Notes: generated by a model from the sequence alone, not told the origin. Shown: positions 8,025 through 15,788, counted from the stretch's first letter. The stretch is DNA of 64,000 nucleotides from Saccharopolyspora oryzae (GCF_027853915.1 NZ_JAQGLA010000028.1:1-64000), one strand, 5' to 3'. Numbers and translations are program-made.

Positions 8025-8306
8025 TCAGTCCTTGATGTCGGACGGGTGCTTGGCCAGCGGCGTGACCTCGATGTCCATGTACTGGAACAGCGGCAGGCCG
8101 GACAGCAGGGTGTGCAGCTCGTCGTTGGACTCGACGTCGAAGATCGAGATGTTCGCGTACTCTCCGACGATGCGCCAGATCTGCGGCCACTTGCCGGACC
8201 GCTGCAGCTCCTGGGCGTAGGCCTTCTCCCTGGCGATGATCTCGGCCTTGGCGTCCGGGTCGAGGTCGTGCGGCAAGCGCACGTCCATCCGCACGTGGAA
8301 CAGCAC
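8025..8306 (-). CDS. catC: muconolactone delta-isomerase CatC
   Basis: 93 residues, the normal length for the family. It begins MLFHVRMDVRLP and contains the family blocks IIAREKAYAQELQRSGKWPQ and SNDELHTLLSGLPLF. The enzyme converts muconolactone to 3-oxoadipate enol-lactone in the cytoplasmic catechol branch of the beta-ketoadipate pathway, usually as a decamer. It follows catA with only two bases between them, so both are one transcript, closed by the perfect hairpin at 7975-8012. Confidence 0.95.
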   Translation of the reverse strand: MLFHVRMDVRLPHDLDPDAKAEIIAREKAYAQELQRSGKWPQIWRIVGEYANISIFDVESNDELHTLLSGLPLFQYMDIEVTPLAKHPSDIKD

Positions 8307-8308
8307 GG

Positions 8309-9166
8309 TCAGTCCTCCTGCGGGTCGAGCGCGAAGCTGTAGTCGATCTTAGCGCTGCCGTCGGCCTGGGTGACCGGCGAGAGGATCAGCTCCGGCTTGA
8401 CCGCGCTGGCGATGTCGTCGTCGTTGTGCGGGTCGCCGGGGAAGTACAGCTGCGCTATGAGCTGCTGGTGGCCGGGCGCGGAGACCTTCACGTGCAGGTG
8501 CGCCGGGCGCCACGCGTGCCAGCCGGCCGCGGCGATCAGCTTCCCGCAGGCCCCGTCGGTGGGGATCTGGTACGGCGCGGGCTGGATGGTGCGGATCCGG
8601 AACTTGCCGTCCTCACCGGTGGTGAACGTGCCGCGCAGGTTCCACTCCGGCAGGCCCGGGGCGAACTGGCTGTAGAAGCCGTCGGAGTCGGCGTGCCACA
8701 GCTCCACGGTCCCGGCCAGCGGGGTGCCGTCGACCGAGGTGATCGCGCCTTCCCACAGCAGCGGGGTGCCGGCCTCGTCCTCGCGCATCGGCAGCTCGGC
8801 GTCCGCGCCGCGCTCGGGGGCGTTCGGGGCGTAGTACGGGCCCTCGATCGAGCCCTTGCTGCCCTTGCGGTCGGCGGTGGCCACGTCCTCGACCACGTGC
8901 TCCACCCAGACGTCCAGGAACAGCGGCCACTCGCCGTCCGCGCCGACCTGGATCAGCCACGCCTTCAGCGCGTTGTACTCGTCGTAGGTCACCTGGTGCT
9001 TGCGGATCGTCTCGTGGATCGCGCCGATGACCTCGCGCGCGAGCAGGTCGACGCGCTCCTTCGGGGTGTCCTTGACCGCGTCGTACGGCGACTTGTCGTG
9101 GTGGAAGCGCTCGGTCGCGGCAGCGCCCGAAGCGGCTGCCGTGGCGGTCTCGTCAGCGGCGCTCAT
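8309..9166 (-). CDS. catA: catechol 1,2-dioxygenase CatA
   Basis: A 285-residue intradiol dioxygenase that opens catechol to cis,cis-muconate using non-haem Fe(III). The four metal ligands can be placed by comparison with characterised CatA enzymes: Tyr165 (GFYS), Tyr199 (APYQI), His223 and His225 (RPAHLHV). The N-terminal helical dimerisation part (residues 30-105) is present. The first 20 residues are a low-complexity Ala/Thr stretch, so the start could be slightly later. The gene lies between catB and catC. It receives the catechol predicted from the iac genes 8-12 kb downstream in this window. Confidence 0.96.
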   Translation of the reverse strand: MSAADETATAAASGAAATERFHHDKSPYDAVKDTPKERVDLLAREVIGAIHETIRKHQVTYDEYNALKAWLIQVGADGEWPLFLDVWVEHVVEDVATADRKGSKGSIEGPYYAPNAPERGADAELPMREDEAGTPLLWEGAITSVDGTPLAGTVELWHADSDGFYSQFAPGLPEWNLRGTFTTGEDGKFRIRTIQPAPYQIPTDGACGKLIAAAGWHAWRPAHLHVKVSAPGHQQLIAQLYFPGDPHNDDDIASAVKPELILSPVTQADGSAKIDYSFALDPQED

Positions 9167-9187
9167 CTGGGTCCTCCATCCCGTTTG

Positions 9188-9229
9188 CGTGAGCGGCGGC
9201 GGTCGCGAGAACGACCGCCGCCGCTCACG
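9188..9229. terminator. 18-bp hairpin between catB and catA
   Basis: Perfect 18-bp arms beginning CGTGAGCGGCGGCGG, with loop CGAGAA, contain the catB stop (TCA at 9225-9227). It should end or attenuate catB transcripts, or stabilise the 3' end, before catA starts at 9166. Confidence 0.8.
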
Positions 9230-10370
9230 AGTCCTGGCGGTAGTGGGCGAGCTTGTCCGGGTCGATCTCGACCCCGATCCCGGCGCCTGGCCGGACCCGC
9301 AGCTCGCCGTCGCGGATCCGCAGCGGCTCGGTGAGCAGGTCGTCGGTCATGTCCAGGAAGTTGGAGAGCTCCGCGGCGCGGTGCGAAGTCCGCTGGTGGG
9401 CGGCGCCGAAGGCGATCGTGCAGGCGGTGCCCAGCTGGCCGTCGATCTGGTTGCCCATGACGACCTCGAGGCCGAGCCCCTCGGCGAGGTGGTGCGCGCG
9501 CTGCGAGCCGGTGAACCCGGTGCGGGCGGTCTTGATGCTGATGGCGGTGGCCGAACCGCCGAGCACCTCGCGGGTGATGTCGGCCGGGGTCACCGCGGAT
9601 TCGTCGGCGATGAACGGGACGTCCAGGTTGCCGACCAGCCAGCGCCTGCCGAGCACGTCGTCGGCCGGGCAGAGCTCCTCGGCGAAGATCAGGTCGACGT
9701 CGGCGAGCTGGCGCATCGCGCGCAGCGACTCGGCCGGCGTCCAGCCGCGGTTGCCGTCGACGTAGAGCTCCACGGCGTCGCCGAACGCCTCGCGGAGCGC
9801 GCGCACCACGGCGACGTCGAGCTCGACCGGGCGGCGGCCGACCTTCACCTTGAACGTGCGGATGCCGTAGGTCGCCACCATCCGCTCGGCCTCGGCGACC
9901 ATGTTCGCGGGCTCGTCGAAGCCGAGCATGTGGCTGACCCGGAGCCGGTCGGTGTAGCCGCCGAGCAGGTCGGTGACGTTGAGGCCGGTGGTCTTGCCGA
10001 AGGCGTCCCACATCGCCATGTCGATCGCGGCCTTGGCGGTGGGGTTGCCGACGGTGCGGTCGAGGCGGGCGCGGGCGACCTCGCGCTGGGTCAGGTGCAA
10101 GCCCGTGACCTGCGGAGCGAAGAGGGAGTCGACGACGGCGACGATCCCGGCCTGCGTCTCGCCGTAGGTGAACGGGCGGGGCGGCGCTTCGGCCACGCCG
10201 ATGACGCCGTCCTCGGTGTGCACGCGGATCAGCACGTGCTCCGCGGCGTGCACCTCGCCGGAGGCGAACTTCAGCGGTTTGGCGTAGGGGATGGCGAACG
10301 GGATCGCTTCGAGCGCGGTGATCCGGGTTCCCGCGCTCGGAGTGTCCACTGTGGAACCCTGCTCGGCCAT
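9225..10370 (-). CDS. catB: muconate cycloisomerase CatB
   Basis: A 381-residue enolase-superfamily enzyme that lactonises cis,cis-muconate to muconolactone. The catalytic Lys pair is in TFKVKVG (174 and 176). Metal ligands Asp205 (YVDGNRG), Glu231 (FAEEL) and Asp256 (IADES), and the general acid/base Lys280 (SIKTART), are all present, so it should be active. It is the first of the three cat genes and is separated from catA by a strong hairpin. A CGTAGGGGA-type site lies about 89 bases upstream of its ATG. It is divergent from the SnoaL/FixJ-like pair. Confidence 0.93.
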   Translation of the reverse strand: MAEQGSTVDTPSAGTRITALEAIPFAIPYAKPLKFASGEVHAAEHVLIRVHTEDGVIGVAEAPPRPFTYGETQAGIVAVVDSLFAPQVTGLHLTQREVARARLDRTVGNPTAKAAIDMAMWDAFGKTTGLNVTDLLGGYTDRLRVSHMLGFDEPANMVAEAERMVATYGIRTFKVKVGRRPVELDVAVVRALREAFGDAVELYVDGNRGWTPAESLRAMRQLADVDLIFAEELCPADDVLGRRWLVGNLDVPFIADESAVTPADITREVLGGSATAISIKTARTGFTGSQRAHHLAEGLGLEVVMGNQIDGQLGTACTIAFGAAHQRTSHRAAELSNFLDMTDDLLTEPLRIRDGELRVRPGAGIGVEIDPDKLAHYRQDS

Positions 10371-10683
10371 CCGGACTCCTCGGGGTCGCGCCGTTGCCTG
10401 GATGGTTGCCGAGCGTAAGCGCTGGTCCGGCGGTGCGGAATTGGTAGAGCTCCCCAGCGGGCGTAGGGGAAACCTTCAGCTGGAGCACTGGTGATGCGTC
10501 TGACCTGCGGTTATGTTTTCGATGTGGGTGATTTGCCGGGGTTTGCGGGGTTCCGCGCGGCGTGCGTTGGTGCTATCCATTAGGTCCGGCCCCGAAGTCC
10601 GCTGCGCCCGCTCCGGCGCAGCCCGCCGCGATCGTCCACTGTGCACTCCTGAGTTCCGGTCCGGAACATCCCGTGAGGTGAAC
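10371..10683. other. divergent regulatory region catB / SnoaL
   Basis: 313 bases without a gene between divergent catB and the SnoaL gene. It holds the motif at 10459-10483. Short open frames here lack ribosome binding sites and family sequence. A palindromic TCCACTGTGGA word lies in the catB start region. Confidence 0.6.
10459..10483 (+). promoter_or_regulatory. candidate two-component response site, copy 1 (catB)
   Basis: GGGCGTAGGGGAAA, then CCTTCAGCTGG. The same pattern recurs at 14226-14250 (reverse strand, two changes) and at 15824-15842 (reverse strand, shorter). Each copy sits 80-90 bases from a start codon of a catabolic gene. The likely reader is the FixJ-like regulator at 11280, by inference. 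Confidence 0.6.
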
Positions 10684-11241
10684 ATGTCGTTGGAGAAGAC
10701 CGTCGCCGAGCTCGCCCGCCGGGTCGAGGTCCTGGAGGCCGAGGCCGAGATCCGCCGGATCCAGGCCCGCTACATGTTCCTGTGCGATACGCCCTGCCCC
10801 GAGTTCGGCGTCCGCGACGACGCCCACCGCATCGACCTGATCATGGAGCTCTACGCCGAGGACGCCGTCTGGGAAGGCGTCGGCGAGTACTACGACGGCC
10901 AGTTCGGCCGGGCCGAGGGCGCCGCGGCGATCCGCGCGCACTTCGAGGCCTTCTGGGGCGAGAAGCAGGACCCGGCACTGCTGCTGAACGCGCACTACCT
11001 CACCTCGGAGCAGATCCACGTCGACGGCACCGAGGCGACCGGCCAGTGGATCCACGTGCAGCCCTGGCTGTTCTCCGACGGCAAGGCCCTGCTGCGCTCC
11101 AGCCGGCTGAACAACGCCTTCCGAAAAGACGCGGATGGTTGGAGGATCACACGTACGCGGACCGAGAACGTGTTCATCGCGCCGCTCGCCGCGGACTGGG
11201 CCAGCGACCACCCGTCCGCGTCGGTGCTGATGAAGCCGTGA
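10684..11241 (+). CDS. SnoaL/NTF2-like protein, possible IacI counterpart
   Basis: 185 residues. A short coiled-coil N-terminus (LEKTVAELARRVEVLEAEAEIR) leads into a SnoaL_4-type cone fold (IQARYMFLCDT, MELYAEDAVWEG, AIRAHFEAFWG, LLRSSRLNNAFRK). Such proteins act as small cyclases/isomerases or resemble dioxygenase beta subunits. It is preceded by GAGGTG. The stop overlaps a possible GTG start at 11238 in the frame of the downstream regulator, so the two are likely cotranscribed. Known iac clusters contain a small protein of unclear role (IacI); equating the two is only a suggestion from context. Confidence 0.75.
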   Translation: MSLEKTVAELARRVEVLEAEAEIRRIQARYMFLCDTPCPEFGVRDDAHRIDLIMELYAEDAVWEGVGEYYDGQFGRAEGAAAIRAHFEAFWGEKQDPALLLNAHYLTSEQIHVDGTEATGQWIHVQPWLFSDGKALLRSSRLNNAFRKDADGWRITRTRTENVFIAPLAADWASDHPSASVLMKP

Positions 11242-11279
11242 CCGGGCGGGCGGTGGCCGACGTGGAGGAGGCGGGGCCG

Positions 11280-12305
11280 GTGACCTCGGAGAACACCGAA
11301 CCGGTGGTGCACATCGTCGACGACGATGCGGACCTGCGGCAGTCGCTGGTGTTCCTGCTGGAGAGCATCGGCGTCCAGGCCCTGACCTACCCCGACGCCG
11401 GCACCTTCCTGGCCGAGTTCGACCCGGCCGAGGTCGCCGTGGTCATCGTCGACGTGCGGATGCCCGGGATCAGCGGCTTCCAGCTGCAGGACCGGCTGCT
11501 GGAGATGGACTACCCGGCGCCGGTGGTGTTCTGCTCGGCCCACGGCGACATCCCGATGTCGGTCCGCGCCGTCACCCGCGGCGCCGTCGACTTCCTGGAG
11601 AAGCCCTACCAGCCGCAGCGGATGGTGGAGCTGGTCCAGGCGCAGCTGGACGAGGCCCGCCACCGCTTCGCCGAGCACGCCGAGCGCAGCGCCGTCGCGG
11701 CCCGCCTGCAGTCGCTGACCCCGCGCGAGCGGGAGGTGTTGCGCCTGGTCATCGAGGGCCTGCCGAGCCAGACCATCGCGGGCAAGCTCGGCACGAGCGT
11801 CAAAACCGTCGACGTCCACCGAGCCCGCATCAAGGCCAAGGCGGACGCCGAAAGCCTCGCCACCCTCGTCCGCGACATCCTCCTCCACCGAGTAGAGGTC
11901 AGGACGACTTGTCCACAGGTGTGGGCTTGTCGGGGTCCGCAGGTCCCCACACGCCGGGGTCCCGACACGCCCGGGTGTGCAGTTTCAATTGAAACTGTGA
12001 TCCGCCGTGGGTGGGGTCCGCAGTTTCAATTGAAACTGCGTTCAGTCGTGGCTGAAGCCGTGGGGCGGCGGAGCGATCAGGGGTGGAGCGTTGATTCGGT
12101 CCAGCAGGCCGTGGTGAGGAGTTCGGACTCGCGGGTGCCGATGAGTTGGAGGCCGAGGGGGAGGCCTGATGGGGTGCGCATTGCCGGGATGCCGGCTGCG
12201 GGGAGGCCGAGGGCTTGCCAGGGGCGGCTGAGGATCGGGTCGCCGGTGGCGTCCAGGCCTGCGGGGGCTGGGCCGAGGGCTGCTGGGGCTAGGACGGCGT
12301 CGTAG
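11280..12305 (+). CDS. FixJ/NarL-type response regulator with an abnormal C-terminal tail
   Basis: Residues 8-118 form a complete receiver: acidic pocket VDDDAD, phosphorylated Asp58 in VIVDVRMPG, and Lys108 in LEKPY. Residues 144-205 form a LuxR-type DNA-binding domain (LTPREREVLRLVIEG, SVKTVDVHRARIKAKA). A normal FixJ protein would stop near 11905. This frame has no stop there and runs on through two CAGTTTCAATTGAAACTG repeats, ending at 12305 inside the antisense of the amidase gene. The tail of about 130 residues is therefore repeat-derived. GTG 11280 has GGAGG eight bases upstream. The likely partner is the PAS kinase at 14325-15788, controlling the iac/cat genes. Confidence 0.85.
   Translation: MTSENTEPVVHIVDDDADLRQSLVFLLESIGVQALTYPDAGTFLAEFDPAEVAVVIVDVRMPGISGFQLQDRLLEMDYPAPVVFCSAHGDIPMSVRAVTRGAVDFLEKPYQPQRMVELVQAQLDEARHRFAEHAERSAVAARLQSLTPREREVLRLVIEGLPSQTIAGKLGTSVKTVDVHRARIKAKADAESLATLVRDILLHRVEVRTTCPQVWACRGPQVPTRRGPDTPGCAVSIETVIRRGWGPQFQLKLRSVVAEAVGRRSDQGWSVDSVQQAVVRSSDSRVPMSWRPRGRPDGVRIAGMPAAGRPRACQGRLRIGSPVASRPAGAGPRAAGARTAS
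11909..12054. repeat. composite repeat: DnaA-box-like word, GTGTCGGGA linker, two A palindromes
   Basis: Contains TTGTCCACA (11909-11917), the CACGCCGGGGTCCCGACACG linker, and two identical 18-bp palindromes CAGTTTCAATTGAAACTG at 11980-11997 and 12021-12038, starts 41 bases apart. TTCAGTCGTGGCTGAA follows. It lies between convergent genes and inside the extended reading frame of the response regulator. Confidence 0.85.
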
Positions 12306-13324
12306 GTGGAGAGGAGTTCCGCGACGCGGGTGCCTGCCTCGGTCGTGGTGCGGCGGGCGGTTTCGTAGTCGTGTTCCGGGGTGGCCGCGCCGGTCTTCAG
12401 GAGGGTTGCCAGCTGCGTGCTGATCTGGGATGACGCCGCCAGCTCCGCGGAGCGTTCGCGGGCGGCTTCGTAGGCCATGATCACCGGGTGGGCCTCGGCG
12501 AGTTGGGTGATCAGCTGCGGGTCAGGGAACTCGTCGATCACCGCGCCCGCGGCGCGCAACGTGGCGCAGGCACTGGACAGGGCGGTCGTCATCTGCGGGT
12601 CGACGTTGAACTGCGCGGCCGGCCACAGCAGCAGGCGCGGCGGTCGGTCCGCCGTCAGTGCGGCATCGGGTTCGCCGGTCAGGGCGGACCAGGCCAGGGC
12701 GAGGTCGGACGCGCTCGCGGTGAAGAAGCCGTGGCTGTCCAGGCTCGGGCTCAGGCCGGTGACCCCGTCGACCGGGAACCGGCCGCGGCTGAGCACCAGC
12801 GACGCGACGCCGCAGAACGCGGCGGGCCGGGTGACCGAGGCAGCGGTCTGCGATCCCAGCGCGAGTGGCACCTGACCAGCACCGACGGCCGCGGCCGAGC
12901 CGCTGGAGGAGCCGCCCGGCGTGTGCGGGAGCGCGGCCGGGTTGCGGGTCGGACCGGGCGCGAAGTACGCGAACTCGGTGGTCACCGACTTGCCGATCGG
13001 CACCGCACCGGCTTGCCGCCACGCGGTCACGATCGTCGCATCGGCCTCAGCGGCCCCGGCGGAAGCGCGCAGCTGCGATCCGCACCTGGTGGGCAGTCCT
13101 GCGAGGTCGATGATGTCCTTGACCGCGAGCGGAACCCCGCCGAGCGGCCCGTCGGCGACCGGGGAGACGTCCTGATCCAGCTCCACCCACGCCCGCAGCT
13201 CGGGCTCGGTCTCGGCGATCCGCGCGCGAGCGCGCTGGTGCGCCTCGGCGGGCGTGATGTCGCCGCTGTTCAGCGAGTTGACGAGCGAGCGCAGCGACCA
13301 CGGCTGCCAGCGCGATCCGGTCAC
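12077..13324 (-). CDS. iacH: amidase-signature enzyme, IacH-like
   Basis: A 415-residue amidase-signature hydrolase. The Ser-cisSer-Lys machinery is visible: Lys in LAVKDIIDLAG, the glycine/serine motif GGSSSGSAAAVGAG, and the nucleophile region LGSQTAASVTRPAAFCG. GTG 13324 overlaps the stop of the upstream small gene by four bases, with GGGAG seven bases before it, so they are translationally coupled. In proteobacterial iac clusters an amidase-family gene, iacH, lies beside iacG, as here. Its exact step in auxin breakdown is not settled. The 3' end is overlapped by the antisense tail of the response regulator. Confidence 0.82.
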   Translation of the reverse strand: MTGSRWQPWSLRSLVNSLNSGDITPAEAHQRARARIAETEPELRAWVELDQDVSPVADGPLGGVPLAVKDIIDLAGLPTRCGSQLRASAGAAEADATIVTAWRQAGAVPIGKSVTTEFAYFAPGPTRNPAALPHTPGGSSSGSAAAVGAGQVPLALGSQTAASVTRPAAFCGVASLVLSRGRFPVDGVTGLSPSLDSHGFFTASASDLALAWSALTGEPDAALTADRPPRLLLWPAAQFNVDPQMTTALSSACATLRAAGAVIDEFPDPQLITQLAEAHPVIMAYEAARERSAELAASSQISTQLATLLKTGAATPEHDYETARRTTTEAGTRVAELLSTYDAVLAPAALGPAPAGLDATGDPILSRPWQALGLPAAGIPAMRTPSGLPLGLQLIGTRESELLTTACWTESTLHP

Positions 13325-13605
13325 TGCTGCTCCCACGCCGCGTCGGCCACCCAGTAGTCCATGCCGCTGGCGCTGACGTCGTGCCGCCACTCCGAGGTCC
13401 GCCGCAGCGTCGGCTCCACCTCGGCGGTGACCGCGTCGGCCGCGTCCGGGCCGTCCGCCGCGACCGCCCAGTGGACCCAGTTCAGCTCGCGGCCCTCGGC
13501 GTCGTGGACGAACAGGTCGACGTGCCGCCAGCCGTAGCCGTGGGTGTCGTTGTAGCAGGTCAACGTCATCCGAGTCGGTTCGGAACCTGACGTGTCCGTG
13601 GGCAT
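13321..13605 (-). CDS. 94-residue conserved-looking small protein of unknown function
   Basis: The 94-residue protein has a compact aromatic-rich core (MTLTCYNDTHGYGWRHVDLFV, LNWVHWAVAADG) and no signal or membrane segment. GAGGAG lies nine bases before ATG 13605. The stop overlaps the GTG of the amidase by four bases and the gene follows the flavin reductase by 28 bases, so all three form one operon. It is probably an accessory protein of the auxin pathway. I do not recognise a family. Confidence 0.75.
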   Translation of the reverse strand: MPTDTSGSEPTRMTLTCYNDTHGYGWRHVDLFVHDAEGRELNWVHWAVAADGPDAADAVTAEVEPTLRRTSEWRHDVSASGMDYWVADAAWEQQ

Positions 13606-13633
13606 CCGGCGATCTCCTCTCCGCGGACGGGGC

Positions 13634-14140
13634 TCAGGCGCTCAGCGGGGTCAGGCTGTGGAAGCGGCGCTGGAAGTAGACGAGAGCACCGCTGTCCTCG
13701 CTGGTCAAGACCTTGTCGACTTCGACGAACATCACCGAGTGCGAGCCCTGGGCGCGTTCGGCGATGATCCGGCCGATGAGCGAGGCGGGCGCACCGCGCA
13801 GCACCGGGACGCCTTCGGACTCCAGGTCCCAGCAGTCCTCGGTGAACCGCTGCGCGGTCGGCACCTTCGTGGCGCCGGCGAAGTGCATCGCCAGGTCTTC
13901 CTGGTCGGCGCCGAGCACGTTGACGCAGATCCGGCCGTTGGCGACCAGGACGTCGTGGGATCGGCTGGACCGGTTGACGCACACCAGGACGGTCGGCGGC
14001 GAGTCCGTCACCGAGCAGGCCGCGCTGACGGTCATCCCGGCGAGCCCGTGGGCTCCGTCGGTGGTGACGACGTTGACGGCCGCCGACAGATTCGCCATCG
14101 CGGTGCGGAATTCGCGTTGGGACGAGGTCAGCTCGGGCAC
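13634..14140 (-). CDS. iacG: NAD(P)H:flavin reductase, IacG-like
   Basis: A 168-residue HpaC-type flavin reductase. Markers are FRTAMANLSAAVNVVTT at the N-terminus, GLAGMTVSAACSVTDSPPTVLVCVN in the flavin-binding region and the end block FVEVDKVL. Such enzymes supply free FADH2/FMNH2 to a separate monooxygenase; here the natural client is the IacA-like enzyme at 15922. Start GTG 14140 follows AGGAGG at four bases. It is first in the iacG - small protein - iacH operon, and a CGTAGGGGA-type site lies about 86 bases upstream. Confidence 0.87.
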   Translation of the reverse strand: MPELTSSQREFRTAMANLSAAVNVVTTDGAHGLAGMTVSAACSVTDSPPTVLVCVNRSSRSHDVLVANGRICVNVLGADQEDLAMHFAGATKVPTAQRFTEDCWDLESEGVPVLRGAPASLIGRIIAERAQGSHSVMFVEVDKVLTSEDSGALVYFQRRFHSLTPLSA

Positions 14141-14225
14141 GATTCCTCCTGTGGCAGGACGGTTACCGGCACCGTTGAGACGCTACGCACGAGCCCGTCA
14201 CCCCGGAATCGAGACTTCCCCGCGC

Positions 14226-14250
14226 CCAGCTGAGGATTTCCCCTACGCCC
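14226..14250 (-). promoter_or_regulatory. candidate two-component response site, copy 2 (iacG)
   Basis: Read on the minus strand: GGGCGTAGGGGAAA, then TCCTCAGCTGG. This differs from the catB copy at only two of 25 positions and lies 86 bases upstream of the iacG GTG. Confidence 0.6.
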
Positions 14251-14274
14251 GGACCACCCCGCAGCTCCGTTTCC

Positions 14275-14340
14275 GCTGGTCAAGGCACGTGAGCACTTTG
14301 GGGCGCTATAGCACCCCAAAGTACTCACGACTCCGCCAGC
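14275..14340. repeat. GCTATAGC-centred palindrome, copy 2
   Basis: The core at 14288-14329 reads CGTGAGCACTTTGGGG, then CGCTATAGCA, then CCCCAAAGTACTCACG. GCTGG/CCAGC outer arms frame it. It carries the TGA stop of the PAS kinase (14325-14327) in its right arm and lies downstream of that gene on the minus strand, in terminator position. Confidence 0.88.
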
Positions 14341-15788
14341 GGGAGGGTGAAGCCGAAGCGGGATCCGCCCGAGTCGCGCTGCTCGCTCCAGATCGTGCCG
14401 TGCTGGCGGGTGATGATCCGGTAGCTCAGCGCCAGGCCGATGCCGCTGCCGTGCTCCTTGTCGGTGAAGGTCTGCTCGAACGGATCGCGCGGCAGCCCGC
14501 GGCCCAGGTCGTCGACGGTGAGGACCCCGGTGCCCCCGTCGATCCGGGTGGTGACGGTCAGCTGCCGCCGGTCCGGGGCGCACACCGCCATCTCGTCGAT
14601 CGCGTTGAAGCACAGGTTGAGCACCACCTGCCCGGTCAGCACCCGCTCGCAGCGCACCGGCACCGGCTCCGGACTGCGCTGCACCCGCACCTCGACGCCC
14701 GCCGGATCCGCCCGCAACCGGACGAAGTACAGGCATTCCTCGAGGATGTCGTTGAGGTCGGCGACCTGCTGCACGTGCTCGAGGTGGCCGACGAACGCGC
14801 GCACCGAGCTGACGATGGTGGACGCCCGGTCGATCTGCCGCACCGCGTTGTCGATCCCGTACCCGACGCGCGAATCCGCCTGCGCCGCAGCGCGAGCACC
14901 GGCCAGGAAGTTCCCCGCGGCGGCCAGCGGCTGGCCGAGCTCGTGCGCGATGGCCATCGCCATGTCGCCCATCGCGGTGTAGCGCGCGTGGTAGTTCTCC
15001 CGGTGCATCTCGCGCTCCCGGCGCACCTGGCCGTGGACCCGCTCGGACACGTCGTGCAGGATCATCAGCAGCGCGTCGCCATCGGCTTCCTGCAGCCGTT
15101 CGAGGCTTCCCTCCAGGTAGACGGGGTCCGGCCGGCCCGGGATCTCCAGCTGCACCGAGGTGACCGGATCCGTCCGCGCCAGCACTTCGTCCCATGTGGA
15201 CAGACGTCCGAGCATTCGCAGCCGCGCGTGGTCGGTGAGCAGCCCGATCGGTTCGCCGGGGCGCGCGCCGATGAGCGGCAGCGCGGTGTTGGTGGCGAAC
15301 CGGATCGTCCCGGTGCAGTCCAGCATCAGCGCGATGGTCGAGGTGTGGTGCGCCAGCGCGTCCACCCACGACGTGGTCAGCCGCAGCTCGCGCTCCACCT
15401 CCTGCTCGCGCTCGATGTCCCGGAACTGGACCATCACCGCAGGTCCGCGCGCCAGCTCGACCCGGAGCGCGATCGCGTCGGTCGGGATCACCCGGCCGGA
15501 CTTGGCGCGGTAGTGCCACTCGATCCGGCTCGCGCCCTTCTCGACGGCCTCCTGCAGCCAGGCGCGGCCGATCACCCGGTCGTACTGCTGGGCGGAGCTG
15601 CTCATGTGGTTGGCCTTGAGCGGGCGCAGCTCGTCGACGCTCCAGCCGAGCATCTCGCACGCCGCCGGGTTGGCCCAGAGGATGTCCTTGGTCGCGGCGT
15701 CGTGCAGCAGCACGCACATCCGGGTGGCGTGCACCATCGCGACGAAGTCCTGCGCCGTCAGTTCGGGCGCGCGAGGATCGACCTGCAT
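14325..15788 (-). CDS. soluble double-PAS sensor histidine kinase (FixL-like)
   Basis: A 487-residue kinase with no membrane helices. PAS 1 covers about residues 15-125 and PAS 2 about 145-250. HisKA has phospho-acceptor His282 in AMAIAHELGQPLAAAG. HATPase has NLCFNAIDEM (N-box), DDLGRGLP and GSGIGLALSYRI. The FixL-type HELGQPL motif suits the FixJ-like regulator at 11280. It is divergent from the IacA-like gene, between the two halves of the catabolic set, so it probably senses an aromatic substrate or metabolite (inference). ATG 15788 is preferred; the GTG at 15824 lies inside the shared regulatory motif. Confidence 0.88.
   Translation of the reverse strand: MQVDPRAPELTAQDFVAMVHATRMCVLLHDAATKDILWANPAACEMLGWSVDELRPLKANHMSSSAQQYDRVIGRAWLQEAVEKGASRIEWHYRAKSGRVIPTDAIALRVELARGPAVMVQFRDIEREQEVERELRLTTSWVDALAHHTSTIALMLDCTGTIRFATNTALPLIGARPGEPIGLLTDHARLRMLGRLSTWDEVLARTDPVTSVQLEIPGRPDPVYLEGSLERLQEADGDALLMILHDVSERVHGQVRREREMHRENYHARYTAMGDMAMAIAHELGQPLAAAGNFLAGARAAAQADSRVGYGIDNAVRQIDRASTIVSSVRAFVGHLEHVQQVADLNDILEECLYFVRLRADPAGVEVRVQRSPEPVPVRCERVLTGQVVLNLCFNAIDEMAVCAPDRRQLTVTTRIDGGTGVLTVDDLGRGLPRDPFEQTFTDKEHGSGIGLALSYRIITRQHGTIWSEQRDSGGSRFGFTLPLAES

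Noticed and set aside
10344-10354. TCCACTGTGGA palindromic words at several places
   Set aside because: They occur both inside and outside genes without fixed position relative to promoters, so they look like a codon/word bias rather than an operator.
11980-12038. Possible CRISPR array from the paired 18-bp repeats
   Set aside because: Only two units with nearly conserved spacers, palindromic units, no cas genes; they are dispersed intergenic repeats.
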